From NCBI GenBank assembly GCA_029990175.1, contig JARKIP010000017.1:29995001-30059000 (forward strand): DNA of 64,000 nt. Direction: 5' to 3'. Within the stretch, counting starts at the first letter, position 1. Each line of letters begins with the position of its first letter. Both the position numbers and the translations under genes were made by a program. Positions 35,462-45,202 of this stretch are shown here, piece by piece. The stretch is from Petunia secreta. Taxonomy: Eukaryota > Streptophyta > Magnoliopsida > Solanales > Solanaceae. The notes under the pieces are model-generated. The model saw only the letters and a program-made list of their open reading frames with translations. It was not told where the DNA came from and ran no database searches.

Positions 35462-36121
35462 TAGGGATGTTCATTTTTCGGTTTAAACCGATAAACCGAA
35501 CCGATAAAAAGTTAATGGTTAATAAATATTAAGTTATCGAGTTATCGATTATTTAACGGTTTGCAAAAAAAATTTATTGGGTTATCGGTTCGGTTGTCGG
35601 TTTTGTACATTTTCTTATTGGTTAAACCGATAATCCAATAAGATTTTCAAATTTACTATGTTGCGCTTATGTGCATAAAAGTAGTATACTTAATTACTAT
35701 TAGTTGGAACTTGAAAACCTCAAACTCTAGTCTTCTTTTACTTGTATAGCTTTCAAGTCGTCCCATCCATTTCGTGTCTCCTCCATTAGTTTATAGAATA
35801 ATGAAATATATTTGAATTTGTTGTTGGTTGCTTTTTTTAATATGGCGAATGCCATAAGAGGCACTTGAATTTACTATGAAAATAAAACTGATTTTGTATT
35901 TGATGCAATCGTTTAAGAGTTTTTTTTTTTTTTAACACTTGTTAGGCCTAAGTTCCTTAATGGTTAAACCGAAAACCGAATCGATAAGAACCTAAAACCG
36001 ATAACCGATAATCGATAGCTTATTGGTTCGGTTATTGGTTTAGCACTTTTAAAAACCGAAAACCGATAGTACAAACCGATAAGGTGCAAAACCGAACCGA
36101 ACGGACCGATAAACACCCCAA
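35462..36121. mobile_element. Second hAT-type MITE with AACCGA subterminal repeats
   Basis: Ends TAGGGATGTT and, inverted, TTGGGGTGTT. The flanks CTGAACTC at 35454-35461 and 36122-36129 are identical 8-mers. Both end regions are packed with 'AACCGA' or 'ACCGATAA' words. Related in style to the element at 33524. It lies about 220 bp beyond the PBF1 stop codon. Confidence 0.85.
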
Positions 36122-36347
36122 CTGAACTCCAAAGTTTACAAACCACATAAATTTGAAAAGCTAAATTTCAACATTCAGCGACGCAGTTATACTTAATAGG
36201 AAACTAAAATTCATAGTACATTCAGTCATAATTGAATTGAAAACCCATGTGCAATAGACATACAAAGAATCCTCCCGGAATTCAGTGCCTTTGCATTCTG
36301 GCCTTCCGAACAAGTTCAAACATGAACTGCCAAACACGAGTGAGAAA

Positions 36348-39300
36348 TCAGTCTTTCCTGAGTTCCATTTCTTCCCTACGGATGCCATTGGCGTTTAATA
36401 TGACTATCTCCAGCCTGTCACCCTGCAATATAGAAGCAAAACATTCAGAAAAAGTGGATGATAAATCAACTGATTTGTACTCTTCAGGAACAAGATCTCA
36501 AGGAGACCATCGAAATAATACATTGTATGCAGAGTACATAATCGACTTACCGTGTATATATCCCTTTCAGTTGCTGAAGCAAAACATGTTTTCACCAAAT
36601 CAATAGCTTCTGCTTCAGAAAGTGGAGTAACAGCATCCTGTGCAAGTCATGGAAGTTTAATTAGACAACACATTTTTCGTTTCTCCCTCGTTCTTTTTTT
36701 TAGGTGAAGGTGAAATAGAAGATGTTGTAGATAAAGCTATTTCACTAGGCAAAGACAAGAAAGAGACATTTCCATCTTCTGATTGGTTTGACAAGAGAAT
36801 GGAGAAATAAAATTGTAGGAACATAATTTTCTATTAGGGTCCACTGTTGTTCTCTCCTTTCCAGGAGCGAGGAGAGTTGGAAACATTTTGAAGACTACAA
36901 GCAATGATGCATGTTCTTCAACTCCAAAGAAGAGAAGAATATCATTAACTTCTACTTTTCTCCCTTTTTCCCATTTTCTACCCAACTTAACAAGGTCATT
37001 TTTGTCTTGAATAAACATTTCAGTCATCAACTGGGTTTCTTCTCTAAAAACAAGGGAACAAACTGACATTTTTTCCTTTAAATACATGTTGGCAAAGGCA
37101 TTTTGAGTTTTTGTAAACAGTGGTTGCTTGGGCTATTTTTCCAAAAAAAAAAAAAAAAAAAACACACAAATAAATCTTTCAAAAAACTTGGAAACCAAAC
37201 CAAAAATAAACTCCATATCCAAATCCAAACACTCACAATTATTTACCAGAAACAAAATAAAGGGTAGCTCTCGAAAATTAAACCAAAAATAAATTATATA
37301 AATCCAAAGCCACCAAAGGATTGTGCATGTTTGAGAAAATCTAACAAGTTCCGTATTGAACAGACCTGGGCAGGCAGCAATAGAGGGCTGGGAGACTTTA
37401 GCTGGTTGTCCAGGAAAGGCATGATAAGAGTTGAGCCGGAACCTTGAGAACTGTATCCTACCCTCTCGTAGGATCCAACAGCATCATAAGTGAAAACGCA
37501 ACCCTTACCTACAAGGTTTTAGGATGAAAAGTAAATAAGCTTCTTTATCAGCCAAGACTCCAACTAAAAACACTGAGACATCATTTCCACCTCAGTTACC
37601 TTCACTATCCAGGCCACCCAAGACGTTGAAAGAGTAGTAGGGGAAGAAACGTTTGTAGTATAGTGTGTTTGAAAGTAGCTGACCCATAGCTGGGCAGCTC
37701 ATCTGTTTGTTGTGCTGATGCTGGTAGATCTATTTCCAAAACCAAATAGCAGAATGTTATTTCCAATATCATACAAGTTTCAAAATCCTAAAGTCTAAAT
37801 AGCAGATGAGTTCAACCAACAACAACAACATACCCAGTCTATCCCATTAATGAGTTCAACCATTAATATCAAATAATTAATTTCAAAGTTAAGCCCGTAA
37901 AGTTACATAATACTCCTTTCATAATGAGAGGTGGATATAGGTGCTCCACAGCCTTTTCTGCTGTGCCATATATTTTAAGATTTTCATTTCAGAAACTTAT
38001 CGACAAAATAAAGGGGAAAAAAGAAGTAACACATTTCCTTTTCAAGGATAGGAGGCATTACTTGTAGAAAATAAATAAAAAGAAGATATGCTTCGGCCCA
38101 GCATGATTAGAAGCTAAAGTTGTTGGATAGAGAAATTTTTTCTACTTGACTATTTAGAGCTCATTATTTCTGGGGTAATATTTTCACTAGCCGAGGGTCT
38201 ATCGGAATCACCTTGCGGTGGTAAGGTCTGCGTAGATCTCACCCTCCCCAGACCCCCACTTGTGGGACTATACTGGTTTGTTGTTGTTGTATTTCTGGGG
38301 TAATATCTGGGGTAGTATCTAAACAAATATGCTCACTGAAATGTCTTTAATCGACAAAGAAGGAAAGAGAAAAACTAAGAGCATGTTTGGTTTGACGTGT
38401 AACAAGAAAGTTGTATTAGTTATCTTATGTTTGGTTATATTTTCAAACCTTGCATAGTTAATCCTTGTATAAAGTTATACACCAATTTGGTATTATCTTG
38501 TGCCACCAATAACATGAACTAACCATACATGTATTGCTTACACATGGATTAAGAAGTACAAAAAACTACCCTTGGCTTTTTCCTAGAAGCCTCTAAAAAT
38601 CAAAGACTCATGGGTATATTTGTAAATTCTTACTTTTTAGTTATAAATAAACACATATTTATGTAACATCTTGTAGCTCAAACTTTTTTTTTTTTTGATG
38701 AAGTAAGTAGTTTCATTTAAGGCATCAAGAAGATGCAAAGATATACAAAAAAGAGGACTTCAAAATGTTATCAGCTCCTATACATAATCTTATATTGCTA
38801 ATGAGCTGATAAAGTCCAGAAACATAACAGGGCAATTAGCAGTAGATAGATTTTGCCAACTAAATAAAAGTAAAAGACATCTAGCTTTAAGGAAATGATT
38901 AGCGGTAGATACGCCATCAAAGCATCTGCGATTCCTTTCAGTCCAAACAACCCAAAATATGCAAGCTGGAATCATGATCCAGATCTTTTGATGGTTTTAT
39001 CAACTTTCCACTGACTCCATCCCTTGTAAACATCCTTGTACCTCAAACTTTTAGTACAATGAATCAAACAGCCAACAAAAGATAGTCCTCACATTACAAT
39101 CCATGCATTACTAATTCCTACACTACTTATCCATGTATAACTTGTCTTCAAACCAAACGACCTAACGGTTTTTGACTTAGCATATCATTTCTTGCAAATG
39201 AACAATGAACACATTTTACATGAACGAATTCATGTCCTTTCATAATGAAGATAAATGATAGAATTAAAAACGATGTCAATTGCGAAAGCAGAACAATAAA

Positions 39301-42062
39301 CTGAAATCACTTGTTCATTAAAACGTGATTACAGAATTGGTTCTCATGTTTGACATTAACATTCATTATACTAGTGACTCTTTTTTCTTGTAAAACATGT
39401 AATCACGAATGACTACTTCAAAAGACTTATCTACTGCAGCTTATTGCTCCATTGTTAAACATGACTTGGTCGAAAATTAGGGGGATTTGGCTTTGACCTA
39501 TCCCTGTATCCCTCCTTTCATATCCTTTGACTTCCTTGCTCTCCTGCTCCTCTTTCATATTCCCTTTCCTAGCCCCTGTCCCCTGCCCACTTCCCCTAAA
39601 TTTTGTACAAGCAAGTATTGGTTATATCCCCTTGTCCTCTCTAGCAAACATACTTGCCTTGCTAGTCCAAGAAGCTTCACAGGTTATAAAGAGTTTCTGT
39701 CTTTTTACATAAGAAATAACAGTTAAGAGAATAATATATGCTGAAAGCTTTGGCTCCCACAGGACTTATCCCCCAAAAGAAAGGCATTTGCTCACCCCAG
39801 GCTTATATACTCAAAACATAAAAGGCAAAACTCAACAGGTAAGAAGAAAGCCACAGAATATCAGTAGAATTTCACCCACGATTTTTCCGTATTGAAGTAT
39901 CCACAAAGTAGAGGATTATTTAGAGTATTCAGCATTTACCAGATGCCGGGATGCCAAAACCTTTTGCAAAGCTCTCACATCAGCCTGAAATCCTGAGGAG
40001 GCCATCACACATTTATCCGCTCTGCATACCCACAAAGAAATTATTAATAGACTGCGTAAAAATAGCTGGTGTGTAAACAAAATTTTCTGCTTGCAAAAAT
40101 GGGTGCTAACAACCAATGGTATGCCTATAACCCTATGCAAATATAAGTATGAAGGACTAGTGTGACCTTTAGCATAGAATAGAGGAAATAAGATCAGCTT
40201 CACCGCACAGAAAAGACACTTAGAGTTTCTACAGGTGGTACTGACGAAGTAAGCTCTCCTAAGCATTTTATGACGAAGTAAGCTCTCCTAAGCATTTTAT
40301 AAATTATCAAATAAATAACTTATCAAAACTCAATTCTTTCAGGCTTTAGAGGATAGACTTTTGCATAATTTTGTCAACATCCTGTCTAAGAACAAGGAGG
40401 TGGTTTTTAAATATAGGTAACTTTTATTGATTACAACAGCAGCAAGATGGAGCTTGGATCTCTAGAAAAGCAGGAATCTACTCCTTAGCTACTGCAAGGA
40501 GTCAATATAAGTCAGCAAGGTATCAAAATGCTTTAAATTTATACGATAAAGCCAAAAACTGTAATTATTAATTTTATACAATCAAATGCAGCTGCTTTGC
40601 CTTCAAAACAGTTGGAATTCCTTTCCTTCCATATCGACCATAATATGCACAGAGGCATGCATTGCCTTGAGCTGCTGCTTTATCTACTGATTAAGGCGTC
40701 TTTCATATTGTTTAGAATCACCAACTTTATGCCAAAAATATGGGTAAACAAGCCCCAGAATTTCCATGATATAGAGCAATGTAGATAAAAATGCTCTACG
40801 TCTTCCATATCATCTTCAAACAGAAAGCACCCGCAACAAATTCTTCCTCTCTAGGTATAGTCGAGTTAAACAAGCTATATGTAGTGCAATCCAAGTTAAG
40901 CATGCAACTTTCAGAGGTGCTTTATGTTTCCACAAGGTTTTTCATGGACATTGACCGTCTCCTACAAATGGGAGACTTGATGCAACTGTAAAATTATCTC
41001 AATGTGACCTATAGCTCACAAGCTCAAGTTGTGGAATCAGCCATTGATGTATGCATTAGGGTAGGCTGCCTACATCACACCCCCCATGAGGTACGGCCCT
41101 TGCCCGGACCATGCGTGAACGCGGGATGCTTTACACTGATGTTTAATAGTCCCTCCGTTTCAAAAAGGATGAACCTAATTCATCCTTTTTAGTTTGTTTA
41201 AAAAAGGATGAACCTAATTCATCCTTTTTAGTTTGTTTAAAAAAGGATGACCTCTTTTTAAATTTGAAAATATACTCATTTTTACCTTTAATGAGATGAT
41301 TTGTAGCCACACAAACATTTATGACTATTTTAGACCACAATTTTTAAAAGTCATCCCTTCTTTATTAAACTACGTGTAAAGTCAAATGAGTTCATCATTT
41401 TTGAAATGGAGGGAGTATTTTATAGCATGAATCCAGTGTAAAAATCCCTTTTTTTCCTGCCTTCCAGAAGTGCCTTTCAGTTTTGCAATGAATTGTGCAC
41501 CCTCTTAATAACATAATCAAAGAAATCTCTACTAAATTGCAGGTTCCATCGGTCCCTATTCTACTGTCAGCTACAGATCCTTCTTTGTTCAACTCCAAAG
41601 CATATTAATGAGGGAAGGTCACTATTAACGGTGAATCTTCCATCTATTTTCTCTTAATAATAGTGGTGTTTGTGCCAGCTTGCACACCTCAACTAATATC
41701 AACAAGTACCTCCTATCTCTCACCAGTGGCAGAACCAAGAATTTATGCAAGGGGATTCAAAAAATACTAGAATATCACCCTTAAGATTTGAATCTGTAAC
41801 TTGAAGCAATTTCTAAACTCTCTTTACCACTAAAGTAAAAATATTTCCTTGTGTCAAGAGAATTTAACAGTTTATACATAACAAAAAAGTAAATTTTTTT
41901 TGCCTAATTGAAACCCCTTGGCTATACTTATCTCCGTCCCTCCTACTAGTACATGTACAGTGTAACTCTGTTCACCAAGAGTTAGACAAATAGGGATCGT
42001 CGTTTCGACAGCTATTAATATATCGATCGATTCAATCTAAGAGTAGAGAAACTAATGCAAAT

Positions 42063-42102
<40 letters not shown>

Positions 42103-42363
42103 AACATACAGTTTAATGATTTTGGAGTAATCGCGAGTGAGAATGTTGTAGCCAGTGGACATCCTAGTATCTGCTGCTATTACACAGTAATCTGCTCCTG
42201 CTACTGCTACACATGTTCTGTAACAAATCGTACGATTCAAATATTAATTAGCATCCTAATCAATTTTAGAAAAAAAAAAAAAGATATAAAGTATAATAAA
42301 TAGTTTTATATATTACCCTCCATTGTTGTCATAAGGAGACCAATTAGCTTGTTGCTTTGTCAT
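36348..42363 (-). CDS. PBF1: Proteasome subunit beta type-1 (beta-6), seven exons
   Basis: Exons: 42363-42317, 42217-42110, 40021-39940, 37729-37600, 37508-37366, 36637-36551, 36422-36348. All introns are GT-AG and the frame is 223 codons plus stop, the length of plant PBF1. It begins MTKQQANWSPYDNNGGTCVA and shows the proteasome-type Ntn-hydrolase fold: YCVIAADTRMSTGY (30-43), SSGFQADVRALQKVL (61-75), FFPYYSFNVLGGLD (109-122), CVFTYDAVGSYERVGY (128-143) and an end EEMELRKD. Beta-6 is a non-catalytic subunit of the 20S core in cytosol and nucleus. An in-frame ATG lies 165 bp upstream at 42528; I prefer the inner one because orthologs begin MTKQ. Introns 2 and 3 (each over 2 kb) are loaded with mobile elements. 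Confidence 0.97.
38182..38290 (+). mobile_element. 5'-truncated TS-type SINE in PBF1 intron 3
   Basis: It holds GCCGAGGGTCTATCGGAA and GGTAAGGTCTGCGTAGAT and ends in GGTTTGTTGTTGTTGT, the TTG tail of tobacco TS SINEs. The 16-mer ATTTCTGGGGTAATAT flanks it exactly (38166-38181 and 38291-38306). The tRNA-like head is missing. Confidence 0.85.
38379..39162. mobile_element. Tourist/PIF-type MITE in PBF1 intron 3
   Basis: The left end GAGCATGTTTGGTTTGA and the inverted right end GGTCGTTTGGTTTGA match over 'GTTTGGTTTGA', and TAA flanks both sides (38376 and 39163), the three-base target of PIF/Harbinger elements. A LINE piece of about 350 bp sits inside; without it the MITE is about 430 bp. Confidence 0.7.
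38688..39030 (-). mobile_element. 5'-truncated LINE tail nested in the Tourist-type MITE
   Basis: On the minus strand it encodes IPACIFWVVWTERNRRCFDG, the end of the zinc-binding reverse-transcriptase domain (zf-RVT) of plant LINEs, and it finishes in a poly-A. Flanks TTGTAGCTCAAACTTT and TTGTACCTCAAACTTT are its target duplication (one change). Confidence 0.8.
40242..40299. repeat. 29-bp perfect tandem duplication in PBF1 intron 2
   Basis: TGACGAAGTAAGCTCTCCTA and nine further bases occur twice back to back, at 40242 and 40271, without a change. Confidence 0.95.
40410..40985 (-). mobile_element. LINE fragment in PBF1 intron 2
   Basis: The minus strand reads EHFYLHCSISWKFWGLF (near 40760) and, after a break, LWSIWKERNSNCFEGK (near 40630), both typical of the zf-RVT end of plant LINE reverse transcriptases. 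Stops and frame changes show decay. No poly-A or target duplication was found, so limits are approximate. Confidence 0.65.
40990..41140 (+). mobile_element. 5'-truncated Au-type SINE in PBF1 intron 2
   Basis: It matches the Au SINE at 28349 from ATGTGACCTATAGCTCACAAG through GGTAGGCTGCCTACATCACA to AACGCGGGATGCTTTACACT. The head is missing. A Stowaway element begins just after it. Confidence 0.7.
41149..41415. mobile_element. Stowaway-type MITE in PBF1 intron 2
   Basis: Ends GTCCCTCCGTTTC and, inverted, CTCCCTCCATTTC, flanked by TA. Inside the left part a 39-bp block with AAAAAGGATGAACCTAATTC is tandemly doubled. Closely related to the copy at 32134. Confidence 0.85.
41651..42020 (-). mobile_element. 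SolS-type SINE split by another insertion, PBF1 intron 2
   Basis: The stretches 41651-41727 and 41940-42020 match consecutive parts of the SINE at 31444. Between them, at about 41728-41939, is an element starting AGTGGCAGAACCAAGAATTT and ending near CTTATCTCCGTCCCT; inverted, these ends are roughly alike, as in the widespread nonautonomous plant element whose ends read GTGGCGGAGCCAG. Limits are approximate. Confidence 0.5.
42066..42100. repeat. Poly-A tract next to a PBF1 splice donor
   Basis: 35 A on the plus strand, so 35 T in the sense strand of PBF1, beginning nine bases after the exon 2 donor. Confidence 0.95.
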
Positions 42364-42395
42364 CTTGATTTTCACTTTCTCTGTGTTTGTGAGAA

Positions 42396-42404
42396 AAAGG
42401 GTTT
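42396..42404 (-). promoter_or_regulatory. Telo-box in the PBF1 leader
   Basis: The minus strand reads AAACCCTTT about 35 bp before the start codon. Telo-boxes occur near the transcription start of many plant housekeeping genes, often together with site II motifs. Confidence 0.4.
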
Positions 42405-42470
42405 GAAGATTTGGAGTAAAGAAGAGTGAGGATTCCTCTTCTGCAAGAAAACCCGACTGTGTGTATTTGA

Positions 42471-42492
42471 TGGGCTTTTCAATCAATGGGCC
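42471..42492. promoter_or_regulatory. Paired site II motifs upstream of PBF1
   Basis: TGGGCT at 42471-42476 and TGGGCC at 42487-42492 fit TGGGCY. TCP factors bind such pairs in promoters of ribosomal, mitochondrial and proteasome genes. Confidence 0.5.
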
Positions 42493-43054
42493 TTCCAAGT
42501 TTGGTAATTTACACGTTGTGTCCTCCATTTTGACTAGTTGTGAGTGTTTGTCCTCATATTCATTGTTTTACCTAATTGCCCTACAACTTATTTTTTTTCT
42601 CTTTCGTCGCCCCCTTCATTTGTTTGTTCCTCTAGTATTAGGATTACTTCTATTTCGTCTCCTCTAGGTATGTTTCTTTTTCATCCTTCCCTTCTTCTTT
42701 TATTAAAATTGCTACTCCAACTCATGTTTTCCCAATCCCTAACTCGACATGAGTATTGCCTAGTCAAGACTTCAGAAAAATTAATTGGCAGAATGTGGGA
42801 AGGAGTACAGGCCATGTGTTGCCTAGGCTAGGCGTTTATGCAATTAGTTGGGAGATTGGAAGAGGTGGTCAAGAGAAAATTTCGGATGGAAGGGAGGGAT
42901 ACTGTGCATCATTTTATAAGATTCATATAGGTATTTCAGTTTGAAAATTATTCATTAAACTAATGAAAATTATTTTTGCTAAATCACTGTAATAGAGGTC
43001 AAATAGGCAAACCAGTTGCACCAGTGTCCTATTTCTAAAAGAGTAAATTACACT
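42493..43054. other. Spacer upstream of PBF1
   Basis: Probably the rest of the PBF1 promoter. Short ORFs in three frames (42461-42944) overlap and show no domain. Confidence 0.4.
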
Positions 43055-44190
43055 GTATGTCATTTTAGAGATATTTTTTAAAAAACATAGCAATATTTTG
43101 TCACTTTACCAAACGTAGCAATATTTTAAAAAATGCTACCAAACATGTCATAATTAAAAAAACCCTAACCCTAACTTTACACTCCCTTTCTCTCTCTTCC
43201 CTCCCCCTCTCTCACTGGTCCGCGGCGCCGCTGCCCCACCTCCTATTCCACGTCGCCGGATTTTCCTATCGTACTCAACCCCGCCGTGTTTTTCTTCCCC
43301 CTCCCCCGTCGTCGTCCACTATAGTTGTGACCAGAGCAGTGGCGCTGCGGCGATGTTGTTTCTGTTTTGACCCGATGTTGTGTTGCTTTTTTAGTTACAA
43401 CCACCCCCATCCCCGTCGTCATGGTGTTGTTCTGATGTGTCCCTGTACAGAGCAACGTCAGCGACGATTTGATCTTCTCTGATCGCCGCCACTGCTTTGT
43501 TTAGGAAAAGCTGTGACAAAGCTGGTACACAGAGCAGCGGCGCTGCGGCGGTGCTAAACATGGTGGATCGGTGACGGGGCTGTTCAGCTCTCATTTTTTC
43601 CTTTTTTTTCTTTTTTGAATTTTTCGGTGGGATATGGCGGAACCACGGTGGGTGTGGTGTGTGTTTGGTGTTTGTGGACTATATTGATTGTATGAAATGT
43701 TTATTTTTCATTGTTTGTGCGGTGTATGCACTGTATATACACACAATATACATTGCACATACAATGAATATATACTTGCCATACAAAAAATATACAATCA
43801 GATTCAATTTTATTGTTTGTGTGTATGTACGGTGAATGAACGTGCATACAATGATCATACAGTGCCTATACAGAGAATATACACATATACAATAAGTGTA
43901 TGTGTGTGTATCTACCGTATTTTTACTATATATACAATGTATACACTGTCCATACACTGTCCATACAGTGAAAATACAGAAATATACACTGTCCATACAT
44001 TGCGGCCGGTGGTTGATGGGCGGCAGTGGTGACAGTGATAGGGGTGGGGGCTGGGGGTGGTAGGAGGTGGATCTAGGATTTTATCCTTTTGTTTGTGTTT
44101 TGCTATGTTTTGGAAATAGGAAAATATTGACATTTTAGTGTAAGAAAGAGTGTTAATTTGTATAATTTTGTGAATTGCCCATTCTAAAAT
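43055..44190. mobile_element. Long-TIR nonautonomous element with TATACACTG-rich core
   Basis: The left part 'TGTCATTTTAG ... AACATAGCAATATT' is matched by the inverted right part 'TGTCAATATTTTCC ... AACATAGCAAAA'. Inside are CCCTAACCCTAAC, a GC-rich block (43200-43600) and an array of words such as TACACTGTCCATACA (43730-44000). ORFs across the array (43679-44032) are shadows of the repeat. Same layout as 22045-23200; a Mutator-like origin is likely but not proven. Confidence 0.5.
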
Positions 44191-45202
44191 TTACACAATA
44201 ATTTACATGAATATACCAAATAGGCGGCAGCCACAAGTTCTGCCTCATATGCAAAATTGTCGTCGTTACTCAATTGCTTTAAGTTTATGACACACGATAA
44301 GACTTTATACTATTTATTTTAATCTATTGTGTAAAATAAGTGACAGTAGTGCTGTATTGACAAAATTGCATGTGTTGTTCAGTTGTGCCCAACTTTTTTC
44401 TACACTTTATGACCATTTTCACAATCCTCAAAATAATATTCCACATTTTTAAATGAATCTGATCATGATTAAATAATTATTATATTTATAAGTTAGTCAA
44501 CAACTGAAACTCACATTACACTACTTTCACTATTTATAACTTATTAAAGTATCTCGAACTCCTACGTTAAAGGTGACACTAACTTGGGTGACTTGGCTAA
44601 AAAACCTCTGCAATGAAGGAAATAGAGGGAATAACCCTCAAGTCTTAAAAATTGAGTGTATAACCCTTTAGTTGTTTAATGACTATTTAACACTAATGAT
44701 CTTACCCAAGTTCTCTAGTGTCAAACCCCCAGCCCCCAAGTTAAAAAAACTACATTTTGGTCTACTATATAAACAATTATTATTTACCTAAAATAGCAAA
44801 AAAAATAATTAAATATTCCCAGCAAAACCCCTAGAACCCCAGTTGCCTTCTTCTTCTCTCCAAGCTTTCCCGCCCAGAACCACCTGCGCCTTCAATGGCT
44901 GTTTGAGCTTCGTTTTTTGCTCCATTTCACTCATCAAGAACTGCGTCATCTCGATCTATAACTGTTTTCTCTTTTGGAACCCGTTTTTCTTGAAATTTCT
45001 TGTTGCGGCTGTAACGTCTCGATGCGAGTAATGTGGATGGAAATCTGAGGTGAATTGGTCTGGGCTTCCGTCTTTGCACATACATCCTTTCATTTCTTCA
45101 ACTGGTAAGAAGTTCAAGCTGTTTTTTATTCGTTCGCCATTGTTGCAGAACTACTGTATTATTTCATCGACCATCGACCACATTTGGTTGATCATCGACT
45201 TT
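44191..45202. other. Spacer / left part of the Mutator-like element
   Basis: No gene. The transposase start lies at 45203; the terminal inverted repeat of its element should lie in this stretch or further left, but I could not match it with the right side. Confidence 0.35.

Noticed and set aside
36737..37087. ORF of 116 codons on the minus strand between PBF1 exons
   Set aside because: It lies in PBF1 intron 5, has no domain, and correct splicing removes it.
43679..44133. Overlapping ORFs on both strands
   Set aside because: Shadows of the TATACACTG array in a nonautonomous element.
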